From Psychrobacter alimentarius (GTDB taxonomy: Bacteria > Pseudomonadota > Gammaproteobacteria > Pseudomonadales > Moraxellaceae): 64,000 bases of DNA. The position numbers were made by a program, and so were the translations under genes. The notes below the pieces were generated by a model. That model saw only the letters and a list, made by a program, of their open reading frames with translations. It did no database searches and was not told where the DNA came from. Where the stretch lies: the NCBI RefSeq assembly GCF_001606025.1, contig NZ_CP014945.1, positions 558,001 through 622,000 of the forward strand, given 5' to 3'. Positions 1-8,665 of this stretch are shown piece after piece (within the stretch, counting starts at the first letter, position 1; every line of letters starts with the position of its first letter).

Positions 1-338
1 GATTTGATAGCAACAGTGACAATAGGATAATTATTTTGGGCCGCCAATTTGTCTATTGTGGGAGAAGTAACCCGGCAAACAGGACACCATGTACCCCAAA
101 AATATACTAGAGTAGGTTTCTCGTCACTCAGCGCTGCCAAATCAACCATTTGCCCTTGGTAATCTGTCAGTTGTAATTGTGGGTTGGCAGGCATAACCGG
201 CTGACGCCACCAATTAATGGCAGTATATACTACAGCAAATATCAGACCGTATAGCAGGACGGTTTTTAATACAGACCACGCTTTTTGTCTCGGTGTCTTT
301 TTGAGCGTGTTCTTTTTTTTGCCGATATCAGTCGTCAT
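1..338 (-). CDS. Thioredoxin-like membrane-anchored disulfide protein (TlpA/ScsD type), C-terminus off the window
   Basis: The first 112 residues are present and the rest lies beyond the left edge. A basic N-terminus (residues 1-22) precedes one hydrophobic helix (about 24-42), then a short periplasmic stretch and a thioredoxin active site WCPVC, with cysteines at 85 and 88 after the typical YFWGTW strand. The membrane anchor and this motif fit the periplasmic TlpA/ResA/DsbE/ScsD group, which reduce or oxidise disulfides in exported proteins. The exact partner cannot be told. The start is the ATG at 338. A hairpin at 385-404 separates it from the upstream gene on the same strand, so it is probably transcribed alone. 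Confidence 0.8.
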   Translation of the reverse strand, partial: MTTDIGKKKNTLKKTPRQKAWSVLKTVLLYGLIFAVVYTAINWWRQPVMPANPQLQLTDYQGQMVDLAALSDEKPTLVYFWGTWCPVCRVTSPTIDKLAAQNNYPIVTVAIK

Positions 339-384
339 AGTAGCTGCTTTTTTCACTCTTAGGTTTTTGAGTAGATAAAAATAA

Positions 385-404
385 ACGGCTGAATGATCAG
401 CCGT
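385..404 (-). terminator. Terminator of the GNAT-nitrilase gene
   Basis: Perfect 8-bp stem (385-392 with 397-404) and a 4-nt loop. On the minus strand it is followed by a T-rich stretch, and it lies 55 nt after the stop of the gene that ends at 459. Confidence 0.7.
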
Positions 405-458
405 ATTATCAAGTGAGAAGGTTCTCGTATCTTATATTAGCGTTCCTATCTTAACCGA

Positions 459-2096
459 TTAAGGTTTTTGTGCACGGTCTTGTAACGGATCGCCCAATAA
501 GACGCTACCTGAGTTTTCACGACGTTCTTCATCACTTAACTTGCTCGCTGATATTTTTGACTTTCGTTTCCATTTTAGGCTAAACAAGTCATCACGGCGG
601 TCGATCAGATTGTGTACCGAGCCTTCGTTACGGACGTGAGTGAGTTTATCTAAATTCACATCTGAGAAGAAAATCATCTCAGTGTTCGCCGTGGTTTCTG
701 CCATAATCGCATCATGGGGGAACGCAAAGTCTGATGGCGAAAATATAGAAGACTGAGCGTATTGAATGTCTAAGCTCTCAACTTGCGGTAAGTTACCGAC
801 TGAGCCGCAAATCATGACATAGCATTCGTTCTCAATCGCTCGTGCTTGAGCACAGTGGCGCACACGCAAGTAGCCGTTTTTGGTGTCTGTCCAAAAAGGC
901 ACGAATAAAATGTCCATATCGTCAAGCGCGAGCAAGCGAGCAAGTTCTGGAAACTCAACATCATAGCAAACCAAGATACCAATGCGACCAGCATCCGTAT
1001 CAAATACTTTAACCTCATCACCACCCTCGATGACCCAAGCGCTACGTTCATGCGGGGTAATATGAATTTTGCGCTGCTCTTCCACCGTACCATCGCGGCG
1101 ACATAGATAGCTGACGTTATAAAGCGTGTCGTCTTCATCAAGTAATGGCATCGAGCCTACGATAACGTTGACGTTATAGCTGACCGCCAGATGAGAGACT
1201 TCATTTTTGAACCATTCGGTATAACCGGCCAAAAAGCGAATAGCGACATTTTGATCCGTTGACTCACACAGACCCATTAATGGTGCATTAAAGAATTCTG
1301 GCAAGCAAGCAAAGTCTGAGTTGTAATCTGCCATAACGTCAACGAAAAACTCAACCTGCTGCAGCAGCTCTTCAGGGGATTCAACCTCGCGCATTTGCCA
1401 CTGAATACCGCCAATACGCACTTCGGACTTGCGCGTATTGGGCTTATAATCTTGTGGCTCATAGTAAATATTTGCCCATTCAAGTAGGGTAGCAAAACCT
1501 TTGGACTGCGCATCATCTGGCAGATACGCGGTCAAAATACGCTTGACGATAAAGCCGTTCGATAACTGAAAAGAGAGCGCAGGGTCATGAATTTCACGTG
1601 ACGCAACAGCGTCAATATATTCACCAGGCGTCAGATCTTGGTGATGATGATAGTTGGGAATACGTCCACCAGCCAAAATAGCGCGGAAGTTTAGCTGACG
1701 GCACAGCTCTTTACGGGCATCATAGAGCCTGCGACCTAAGCGATAACCACGATATTCAGGATCAATCAACGCGTCCAAGCCGTAGATAGCATCGCCTTCT
1801 GGGTTGTCTCTGATAATCTCTTTTTGACCAATCAAATCATCATAGGTATGCGGGTTTGAAAACTTAGCATAATCAACGCGCATGGATAAGACAATACCGA
1901 TCAATTGATCGTGGTCAAATAAGGCAATCTGACCTTCAGGGAAGGCATCAATTAAGGTGTGAATGGTGGTCTTTGACCAAGCGCCACCCAAGTTGACATA
2001 AACGCGATCCATCAGCGCTTTTAATTGCGGATAGTCTTTTTTCTTAATCTCAGCAATCGTAAGATGAAAGTCATCTAACTTTTCTATTTTACTCAT
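459..2096 (-). CDS. GNAT N-acetyltransferase fused to a nitrilase-family carbon-nitrogen hydrolase
   Basis: A 545-residue two-domain protein. Residues about 10-200 form a GNAT-like domain with an acetyl-CoA loop around PEYRGYRLGRRLY (113-125). Residues about 225-520 form a CN-hydrolase domain with the full nitrilase triad: Glu267 in CLPEFF, Lys343 in QRKIHITPHE and Cys377 in ILVCYDVEFPE. The nitrilase superfamily hydrolyses amides, and this fusion class occurs in many bacteria (B. subtilis YhcX is of this type), but its substrate is not established. A plausible AGGA ribosome site lies 5 nt before the ATG. It is single, with its own terminator. The domain calls are firm and the substrate is unknown. 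Confidence 0.88.
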   Translation of the reverse strand: MSKIEKLDDFHLTIAEIKKKDYPQLKALMDRVYVNLGGAWSKTTIHTLIDAFPEGQIALFDHDQLIGIVLSMRVDYAKFSNPHTYDDLIGQKEIIRDNPEGDAIYGLDALIDPEYRGYRLGRRLYDARKELCRQLNFRAILAGGRIPNYHHHQDLTPGEYIDAVASREIHDPALSFQLSNGFIVKRILTAYLPDDAQSKGFATLLEWANIYYEPQDYKPNTRKSEVRIGGIQWQMREVESPEELLQQVEFFVDVMADYNSDFACLPEFFNAPLMGLCESTDQNVAIRFLAGYTEWFKNEVSHLAVSYNVNVIVGSMPLLDEDDTLYNVSYLCRRDGTVEEQRKIHITPHERSAWVIEGGDEVKVFDTDAGRIGILVCYDVEFPELARLLALDDMDILFVPFWTDTKNGYLRVRHCAQARAIENECYVMICGSVGNLPQVESLDIQYAQSSIFSPSDFAFPHDAIMAETTANTEMIFFSDVNLDKLTHVRNEGSVHNLIDRRDDLFSLKWKRKSKISASKLSDEERRENSGSVLLGDPLQDRAQKP

Positions 2097-2272
2097 AATT
2101 TTCCTGTTTTTGCATTTTACGGGTTATAACAATATTGAAAAAGGAGGCATAAGATTCAAAATAACAAGTCTTTGTGTAACAGATGCAATAAATATATTTC
2201 ATTGACAGAGTATTATCGTTACAATGATTTATTGCTGCATTTACAATACGTTATAATGATATTCTATCTCAT

Positions 2273-2485
2273 TTAGTGCATAAATTTTATTGTAATTGTC
2301 GCTGGTTTAACAGATATTTTAGTCAAACTGATTAAAAGGTGACTATCTTTACCGACCAGAGTTGATAGATATTTAATGTCTATGGCGAGTTGGCTAAATA
2401 CTCTTTCAATCTGACCTGATAACTCTGTTGAATAGCATTTCTTAGTACCTTTACCCCAAATACGTTTCGTTCTGCTCGCTATCAT
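2273..2485 (-). CDS. Possible small hypothetical protein (70 aa)
   Basis: Basic 70-residue frame with a GAGG sequence 9 nt before the ATG. I recognise no family, no signal peptide and no clear membrane segment. It is one of the few frames that could fill the gap, but composition alone does not prove it is coding. Confidence 0.25.
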   Translation of the reverse strand: MIASRTKRIWGKGTKKCYSTELSGQIERVFSQLAIDIKYLSTLVGKDSHLLISLTKISVKPATITIKFMH

Positions 2486-2611
2486 AACAAGCTACCTCAT
2501 CAATAAAAGTCTAACGTGGTAACTATTTGCTACGTTTTTGTGAGTCAGTATCCTATGTTCCTTTTGGGCATCGTTTTACTTTGTTTGGTTTGTTTCATTT
2601 CGCCGTTATAA

Positions 2612-2648
2612 GATGGTTTTTTAGGATGGTTTTTTAGGATGGTTTATT
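2612..2648 (+). repeat. Tandem 13-nt repeat carrying the BLUF ribosome-binding site
   Basis: The 13-nt unit GATGGTTTTTTAG occurs at 2612-2624 and 2625-2637, and a third partial copy runs into the start codon at 2649. Each junction creates an AGGA sequence. The last one sits 9 nt before the ATG and can serve as Shine-Dalgarno. Confidence 0.75.
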
Positions 2649-3278
2649 ATGCCCACGAATTACAAAAATAGAAGCAACATGGGTGATGAAGTACAAGACT
2701 CAACGCTGATTCAATTGGTTTATGTCAGCAGTTTGACCCTAGGCTCACGTTTGAACACGTCTATATTTGAAGAGGTAGAACGTCATGCGCGTGATTATAA
2801 TCAGCAGCATGGTATTACTGGTATCTTATGTTATGGCAATGGTCAATTTTTGCAATGTATTGAAGGGGAGAAAGCTCACGTATTTGCATTAAAACAACGT
2901 ATTTTTGCCGATAATCGTCATAAGAATGTTGAGACGTTACTATTGCAGACTATAGATCACCGCAGCTTTACTGACTGGCGTATGCGTTTGCTGTTCTTAG
3001 AGCGTTGGTTGTGGTCACCCGCGACAAAGAAACAAGCCGCGCAGTTGTCACCCTATTTGCCATTTTTTCCCCATGATTGGTCACCTGAGCGTACAGAGCA
3101 TTTCTTACAAATTATCAAAACCTTTGACAATCCACCTCACATTCAGGCAGCAGGTATTACTTATAATGCGCTTGGCAACATGTTCCGTCATATTGCGGCG
3201 CCGCATCAAGCTTTTTTGATTGTGCAAGGGTTTTTAAGTTTGTTACTTGTGGCAGGGTTGGTACTACTGTATTTGTAA
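2649..3278 (+). CDS. BLUF-domain blue-light photoreceptor with a C-terminal membrane helix
   Basis: A 209-residue protein. The BLUF domain (about 19-117) has the flavin-site residues in order: Tyr25 in QLVYVS, Asn51, Gln69 in GQFLQCIEGE, and Trp110/Met112 in FTDWRMRLLF. They correspond to AppA Tyr21, Asn45, Gln63, Trp104 and Met106. BLUF domains bind FAD and shift on blue light. No EAL, GGDEF or cyclase output domain follows. A 65-residue linker leads to a hydrophobic helix at the extreme C-terminus (about 188-209), suggesting attachment to the inner membrane. The partner is unknown. An alternative start is Met11. The gene is convergent with the next one and shares its terminator. Confidence 0.88.
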   Translation: MPTNYKNRSNMGDEVQDSTLIQLVYVSSLTLGSRLNTSIFEEVERHARDYNQQHGITGILCYGNGQFLQCIEGEKAHVFALKQRIFADNRHKNVETLLLQTIDHRSFTDWRMRLLFLERWLWSPATKKQAAQLSPYLPFFPHDWSPERTEHFLQIIKTFDNPPHIQAAGITYNALGNMFRHIAAPHQAFLIVQGFLSLLLVAGLVLLYL

Positions 3279-3331
3279 AATAATAAGGTGTTCTCCTTTT
3301 TATTCATAAACTGATACTTTATATAATGCAC

Positions 3332-3368
3332 AAAAAAGACGCTAGCCTGTTGGTATAGCGTCTTTTTT
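3332..3368. terminator. Bidirectional terminator between BLUF gene and FAD dehydrogenase gene
   Basis: A 13-bp perfect stem (3332-3344 with 3356-3368), A-run on one side and T-run on the other, between two convergent genes. Confidence 0.85.
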
Positions 3369-3393
3369 TATCTCAATCTAATCCTACTGCCAA

Positions 3394-4842
3394 TTACATA
3401 TCAAAAACCTTCCCACGATTCATAATATTATTGGGATCAAAGACTTTTTTGATGTTGCGTAAGTAGCTCATTTCAGCCTCGCTGCGGCTGTAGTGTAGAT
3501 ACGGCTTCTTAGTCATGCCTACGCCATGTTCCGCTGATACGGAACCGCCATATTTTTGTACCGTCTCAAACACATGCTTATTGACGATTTGGCACTCGGC
3601 AAAGAAATCATCTTTACTCATGTTTTCAGGCTTCAAGATATTCAGATGCAAATTACCATCGCCAATATGACCGAACCAGCACACCTCAAAGTCAGGATAG
3701 TTGCTGCTGACGATGTGATCAATCTCAGTGATAAAATCAGGCACATAGCTAATCAGTACGGATACATCGTTTTTATAAGGCGTGAATACTGAGATGGTCT
3801 CAGAGATATATTCGCGCAGCTTCCAAAGCTCGGCCGCTTGCGATAAGCTCTGACTCATGACACCGTCAACGACCCAGCCTCGCTCCAAACACTGCTCAAA
3901 TATTGTCATGGCTTTTTCCATAATCGGCTCATACGGCGCTTCAAACTCTAGCAAGGTATAAAACTTGGTGCGTGATTCAAACGGCTCTTGCACTTGTCCA
4001 TGTGCCATCAGCTTATCAATCGCCACCTCATCAAAGAATTCAAAGGCAGTTAAATCAATCTTTGCTTGGAAGGCAGAGAGCACATTCATCACATCACTAA
4101 AGTTGTCCATACCCAGCACCATGACGTTTAAGTCTTGTGGCTGACGCTCAAGCTTGATCTGTGCATGAGTCACAAGGCCAAGTGTGCCTTCTGCCCCAAT
4201 GAAAAGTTGGCGCAAATCATAACCAGTAGCGTTTTTGACCATACCGCGGTTGAGATGCAAGATATCGCCACGACCGGTAACGACAGTCAGGCCCATGATC
4301 CATTGACGGGTCATACCATAGCGGATGACTTTAATACCACCAGCATTGGTGCCAATATTGCCGCCCATCTGACTGGAGCCTGCTGAAGCAAAGTCGACAG
4401 GGTAGTAGAGATCTTTGGTTTCGGCGAATTGTTGCAGCTGTTCGGTGACAACGCCGGCTTCAATCTCAACCATGCGATCGGCAGGAAAAAACTCACCAAT
4501 CTGGTTCATTTTATCCATGCTGACGACGATTTCGCCGTTGGCGGCGACTGCGCCCGCTGAGAGTCCAGTACGGCCACCACTTGGGGTGATCACGACGTTG
4601 TGTTCGTTAGCGAGTAAGACGATGGTCTGTACTTGTTCGGTGGTCTTTGGAAAGACGATGGCGGCGGCATTGGGCGTGAAATGCTTGGTCCAGTCTTTGC
4701 CCCAGTGCTCTAAGCTCTCAGCATCGGTTTTGATTTGGCTGGAATCGAAATGATGCGTATCGATTAAGGTACTCAGTATCGTTTGGACAGCAATCGTATG
4801 GGTTTCAGATGTGCTTTGGCTAGATAAGGAAGTCATGGTCAA
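3394..4842 (-). CDS. FAD-binding oxidase, probable D-2-hydroxyglutarate dehydrogenase
   Basis: 482 residues with the two domains of the GlcD/D2HGDH/D-lactate dehydrogenase family. The N-terminal PCMH FAD-binding half shows TPSGGRTGLSAGAV (91-104), GGNIGTNAGG and NATGYDLRQLFIGAEGTLG. The C-terminal FAD-oxidase half shows HIGDGNLHLNI and SAEHGVGMTKK, which carry the metal/substrate residues. The family oxidises D-2-hydroxyacids and passes electrons to an acceptor. The gene is divergent from serA, the arrangement seen in pseudomonads where D2HGDH recycles the D-2-hydroxyglutarate that SerA makes. That context favours D2HGDH over D-lactate or glycolate oxidase, but it is inference. Confidence 0.82.
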   Translation of the reverse strand: MTMTSLSSQSTSETHTIAVQTILSTLIDTHHFDSSQIKTDAESLEHWGKDWTKHFTPNAAAIVFPKTTEQVQTIVLLANEHNVVITPSGGRTGLSAGAVAANGEIVVSMDKMNQIGEFFPADRMVEIEAGVVTEQLQQFAETKDLYYPVDFASAGSSQMGGNIGTNAGGIKVIRYGMTRQWIMGLTVVTGRGDILHLNRGMVKNATGYDLRQLFIGAEGTLGLVTHAQIKLERQPQDLNVMVLGMDNFSDVMNVLSAFQAKIDLTAFEFFDEVAIDKLMAHGQVQEPFESRTKFYTLLEFEAPYEPIMEKAMTIFEQCLERGWVVDGVMSQSLSQAAELWKLREYISETISVFTPYKNDVSVLISYVPDFITEIDHIVSSNYPDFEVCWFGHIGDGNLHLNILKPENMSKDDFFAECQIVNKHVFETVQKYGGSVSAEHGVGMTKKPYLHYSRSEAEMSYLRNIKKVFDPNNIMNRGKVFDM

Positions 4843-5213
4843 ATCTCAGTATAAACGTAAGCGCTATGCATAAAGAAGATTATTATATCGCTAAATTGAT
4901 ATAACGAAACCCATATAACTATGTTTATATGGTTGTGGGTGTATAACTGGAAGTTGGTTATATTGATAATTATCGAGCGATTCGAGTGTGCTTACTCAGA
5001 CGAGCCGAGACAGTCGTAAAAGATAAGCAAGTCCATTGCGAACCAAATGATTCACTATAGCATAAAAAGTTTTCAGGCTTAATCATCAATAATTGCTGTA
5101 ATCTGCTAACATCAAGGTCGGATTTTGTGTAAGATATCTAGACTGTTTTCGTTTCACTCATCATGGATTATCCATCAGATAATTTTATAAGACAATTATA
5201 GGACAGTTCTCAC
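4843..5213. other. Divergent control region between D2HGDH-like gene and serA
   Basis: 371 bp with no gene. It contains an 8-bp hairpin or palindrome (4911-4918 with 4925-4932, 6-nt loop), 69 nt from the dehydrogenase start, that could be an operator. No confident -35/-10 pair was assigned. Confidence 0.4.
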
Positions 5214-6440
5214 ATGGCGTTATCACTACAAAAAGATAAGATCCGGTTTTTATTGCTCGAAGGTCTACATGACAATGCGTTAAAAGTATTGGAAGGGGCA
5301 GGCTATCATAATATCGAGAACATCAGTCATGCTCTTGATAAAGATGAGCTCATCGAAAAAATTAAAGATGCCCACTTCATTGGTATTCGTTCGCGTACGC
5401 AATTGACACGCGAGGTACTTGAGCATGCGCATAAGCTGATCGGTATTGGGTGCTTTTGTATTGGTACCAACCAAGTAGATTTGGACGCGGCTCGCGATCT
5501 TGGCATTCCTGTCTTTAACGCACCATATTCAAACACTCGCTCAGTGGCAGAGCTGGTATTGGCCGAAGCCATCATGCTATACCGCGGTATTCCTGAAAAA
5601 AACGCGACCGTCCATCGTGGCGGCTGGGGTAAGTCTGCGGCTAACTCACATGAAGTCCGTGGTAAGACGATCGGTATCGTCGGCTATGGCTCTATCGGCT
5701 CGCAATTGTCTGTCCTAGCAGAAAGCTTCGGTATGAAAGTCATCTATCATGATGCTGTGACCAAATTACCACTTGGTAATGCCGTTCAGGTTGGCAGCTT
5801 AGAAGAGCTACTATCAACAGCTGACATCGTGACATTGCATGTACCTGATTTGCCAAGCACGCGTTATATGATGAAAGCAGAGCAGTTCGCGCAGATGAAA
5901 GAAGGCAGCTACTTTATCAATGCGGCTCGCGGTACCTGCGTTGAGATTGATGATCTTGCAGCAGCGCTTGAGTCTGGCAAAGTATTGGGCGCGGCGATTG
6001 ATGTGTTCCCAAAAGAGCCAAAATCTGCGGACGAAGAGTTTGAGTCTCCATTACGTAAGTTTGACAATGTGATCTTGACGCCGCATATCGGTGGTTCAAC
6101 GCAAGAAGCGCAGGCCAATATTGGTCTAGAAGTGGCTGATAAATTCGTGAGATACTCTGACCAAGGTGATACGGCAACGGCTGTCAACTTCCCAGAAGTT
6201 TCTGTACCGTTCAAAGAAAATTCACACCGTTTGCTTCATATTCACAAAAACGTACCAGGCGTACTATCTCAGATCAACCGTCTGTTTGCAGAAGCTGGTA
6301 TCAATATTTTGGCGCAGAGCTTGATGACAGAAGGCGATGTGGGTTATCTGGTGATGGATGTCGATTATAACGATTCGACAGCAGCGCTAGATCAATTAAA
6401 AGATGTAGAAGAAACGATCCGCGTACGTATTCTGTTCTAA
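5214..6440 (+). CDS. serA: D-3-phosphoglycerate dehydrogenase
   Basis: A 408-residue enzyme close in length to E. coli SerA (410). It oxidises 3-phosphoglycerate to 3-phosphohydroxypyruvate with NAD, the first step of serine synthesis. SerA can also reduce 2-oxoglutarate to D-2-hydroxyglutarate. Visible are the NAD-binding GIVGYGSIGSQL (153-164), the catalytic set Arg239 in NAARG, Glu268 in FPKEP and His291 in TPHIGGST, and a C-terminal ACT domain (about 337-408), the serine feedback site in this class. AGGA lies upstream of the ATG. It is monocistronic, with a terminator 38 nt after the stop. Confidence 0.96.
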   Translation: MALSLQKDKIRFLLLEGLHDNALKVLEGAGYHNIENISHALDKDELIEKIKDAHFIGIRSRTQLTREVLEHAHKLIGIGCFCIGTNQVDLDAARDLGIPVFNAPYSNTRSVAELVLAEAIMLYRGIPEKNATVHRGGWGKSAANSHEVRGKTIGIVGYGSIGSQLSVLAESFGMKVIYHDAVTKLPLGNAVQVGSLEELLSTADIVTLHVPDLPSTRYMMKAEQFAQMKEGSYFINAARGTCVEIDDLAAALESGKVLGAAIDVFPKEPKSADEEFESPLRKFDNVILTPHIGGSTQEAQANIGLEVADKFVRYSDQGDTATAVNFPEVSVPFKENSHRLLHIHKNVPGVLSQINRLFAEAGINILAQSLMTEGDVGYLVMDVDYNDSTAALDQLKDVEETIRVRILF

Positions 6441-6471
6441 GCAGTACTTATATTTTAATTTAATTAGCAGT

Positions 6472-6512
6472 AAAAAATAGCAGGCCATTTTATGAGTGCC
6501 TGCTATTTTTTT
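6472..6512 (+). terminator. serA terminator
   Basis: An 8-bp stem TAGCAGGC/GCCTGCTA (6478-6485 with 6498-6505) flanked by A- and T-runs. Confidence 0.85.
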
Positions 6513-6831
6513 ATTTTAAAAAAGTTTTAAACAGGCAGTTATAGTTCCAATGACACCTATTTCTGCGTCATAAGAACTTTTTAGCTTATTTATATGATGC
6601 CCAATATTTCTACTTTATATAAGTTAAATTTTTATGAACCTTGTAAGACGATAGTTAAATAAATATACAAAATATCGTTAAATATATAAAGCAAAACACC
6701 TACCTATGTATTCTTTGATTCATTATATTTATCATCTTAGTTCCGACTGGTTTTTGTAAAAGTCTAATACAAAAGCTGCTAACTAATCTAAAAATAATCT
6801 ATTGAACAACATAGTGTTGAGAAGAGGCTTT
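6513..6831. other. AT-rich intergenic region before hiuH
   Basis: About 320 bp, strongly AT-rich, with no gene-like frame. It presumably holds the hiuH promoter, which I could not place. Confidence 0.4.
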
Positions 6832-7263
6832 ATGAATAATAACTTACTAAAAGCGATTGCCTTTGGAGGTGTGTTGGCTACTACTGCGGTGGCGAGCCAT
6901 GCTGCGGGTAATCAAGAAAACTACCAGCTATCCAGTCATATTTTGGATATCAGTACAGGTAAACCTGCGCCAAATGTCAATGTGAAGCTAATGATGCAAG
7001 ATAAGGCAGGCGGTTGGAAATTACTGAATACTCAAAAAACGGACGCCAATGGACGTATTGGCAACTTTTTACCGAATCAAGATGGTGTTCAGCACGATGG
7101 TACTTATAAGCTTATCTTTGAGACAACTCCTTATTTTCGTAATCAAGGTCTGAAGTCTTTTTATCCTTATGTTGAAGTCAACTTCAACATTGAAGGCGAC
7201 AACCATTATCATGTGCCAATCACTTTATCGCCATACGGCTATAGTACGTATCGTGGTAGCTAA
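6832..7263 (+). CDS. hiuH: Exported 5-hydroxyisourate hydrolase (transthyretin-like)
   Basis: 143 residues from the ATG at 6832, chosen because AGAGG precedes it; a TTG 30 nt upstream is unlikely. Residues 1-25 form a Sec signal peptide ending near SHA-AG. The mature part has the HIUase marks: SHILDISTGKPA, the GRIG arginine, the YHVP histidine and the invariant C-terminal YRGS. These His-Arg-His-Ser residues form the active site that opens 5-hydroxyisourate to OHCU in urate breakdown. The signal peptide implies a periplasmic enzyme, as reported for some proteobacterial members. No other urate-pathway gene is nearby. Confidence 0.9.
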   Translation: MNNNLLKAIAFGGVLATTAVASHAAGNQENYQLSSHILDISTGKPAPNVNVKLMMQDKAGGWKLLNTQKTDANGRIGNFLPNQDGVQHDGTYKLIFETTPYFRNQGLKSFYPYVEVNFNIEGDNHYHVPITLSPYGYSTYRGS

Positions 7264-7287
7264 ATTGTATTGAGTGAAAATAAAGAC

Positions 7288-7330
7288 AAAAAAACACCTC
7301 AGCTAAATCATTAACTGAGGTGTTTTTTTT
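7288..7330. terminator. Bidirectional terminator between hiuH and trhO
   Basis: CACCTCAG/CTGAGGTG stem (7295-7302 with 7315-7322) flanked by A- and T-runs, between convergent genes. Confidence 0.85.
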
Positions 7331-7349
7331 GGTTCAATTAGAAGCAAAT

Positions 7350-8423
7350 TTATTCTGTTTTGGTTTTTTCGTCCGCTTCAGCTTGACGACGGGCTTCAAT
7401 CTTGGCGGCTTTGCGTTTTTCTATGACATCCATGACATCGCTACCGATGTGAGCTTCGCCGCGTTTTTGTGCTAACTGCATTTGATGCTCACGCTCGCGG
7501 AATCGGGCTTTTTGCTCATCCGTTGCTTTATCGATGCAATGCGGGCATGATTCGCCTTTGATGTAGGCGGGGCTTTGCATATCATCAGCAGTAATGGGCA
7601 TACGGCAGGCAAAACATTGCTCATAGCTGCCTTTTTCTAAGTTGTGATTGACCGACACACGGTTGTCAAACACAAAGCAATCGCCTTGCCACATCGATTC
7701 GCTGACTGGGATTTCTTCTAGATATTTTAAGATGCCACCTTCTAGATGATAGACTTCTTCAAATCCTTGCTCGCGCATATAGGCAGTGGATTTTTCACAG
7801 CGGATGCCGCCTGTACAGAACATCGCAACCTTTTTGTGTTTGGCTGGGTCCATCTTTTTGGCGACATATTCTGGAAACTCACGGAAGGTTTCCGTGTTTG
7901 GGTTGACCGCGTTTTGAAACGTCCCAATTTTCACTTCATAATCGTTTCGTGTATCGATCAGGATAACGTCTGGGTCTGAAATTAGTGCATTCCACTCGCT
8001 AGGTTTGACATAACGACCAACGGACTGTAGCGGATCAATATTCTCTACGCCCATGGTCACGATTTCTTTTTTGAGTTTTACTTTGGTGCGGTAGAATGGT
8101 TGAGCATTGGTATAAGACTCTTTAAAGGTAAAGCTGCCAATGGCTTCAATGCTGCGCAGATAGTCAAGGACGTTATCAATGCCTTGACGTGTACCAGAAA
8201 TCGTACCATTAATACCCTCGCTTGCAATGAGTAACGTACCTTTAACGTCATTATCGAGCATAGTATTTAAAATTGGCTCACGGTATTGCTCAAAGTCGGC
8301 AAAGCGTGTGAACTTATAAAGGGCTGCAACCACGATATTATTGGTGACGCTATCGTAGGCGGGAGCCGATTTGTCATTAGGCATAGTGGTTTCTTGGATA
8401 CTACTATTTTGAGTGGTGCTCAT
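7350..8423 (-). CDS. trhO: tRNA uridine(34) hydroxylase, rhodanese-like
   Basis: 357 residues from the ATG at 8423, which has a strong AGGAGA site 5-6 nt upstream; a longer frame from 8450 lacks this support. An N-terminal ferredoxin-like domain (about 30-125) precedes a rhodanese domain whose catalytic Cys203 lies in [11 protein letters not shown]-terminal Cys-rich segment (CFACRMP and CPHC) completes the YceA/TrhO plan. TrhO makes 5-hydroxyuridine at the wobble position of some tRNAs without oxygen. The tail after the Cys cluster is charged (K/E/R-rich). Monocistronic. Confidence 0.92.
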   Translation of the reverse strand: MSTTQNSSIQETTMPNDKSAPAYDSVTNNIVVAALYKFTRFADFEQYREPILNTMLDNDVKGTLLIASEGINGTISGTRQGIDNVLDYLRSIEAIGSFTFKESYTNAQPFYRTKVKLKKEIVTMGVENIDPLQSVGRYVKPSEWNALISDPDVILIDTRNDYEVKIGTFQNAVNPNTETFREFPEYVAKKMDPAKHKKVAMFCTGGIRCEKSTAYMREQGFEEVYHLEGGILKYLEEIPVSESMWQGDCFVFDNRVSVNHNLEKGSYEQCFACRMPITADDMQSPAYIKGESCPHCIDKATDEQKARFREREHQMQLAQKRGEAHIGSDVMDVIEKRKAAKIEARRQAEADEKTKTE

Positions 8424-8610
8424 GTCTTTCTCCTGCTGGCTGGGTCGCAAACCCAGTGCAATACGTTAAGTCTTTTGAGGTGATAAAAACACTGGCGCAA
8501 TTGTGGAATTGACCAATGCGCGCGTAGTGTAGCAAATTTTGGTAGGGTTTTGAATGGGTTATATAGAAATGTTTTATAAATAGTGACTAAAATAAGGGCT
8601 AACCAAACAC

Positions 8611-8641
8611 AAAAAAGCCCAGTAAAATACTGGGCTTTTTT
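8611..8641 (-). terminator. Terminator of the Sel1-repeat gene
   Basis: A 14-bp perfect inverted repeat (8611-8624 with 8628-8641) with A/T runs, 25 nt past the stop at 8666. Confidence 0.85.
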
Positions 8642-8665
8642 ATATTCACTGCGTAAGCGTTGAGT

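Larger units (their letters stand above)
2097..2648. other. Divergent intergenic region, 552 bp
   Basis: AT-rich region between the divergent GNAT-nitrilase and BLUF genes. It holds one weak small reading frame (2273-2485, minus) and a tandem repeat just before the BLUF start. I could not assign promoters with confidence. Confidence 0.5.
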
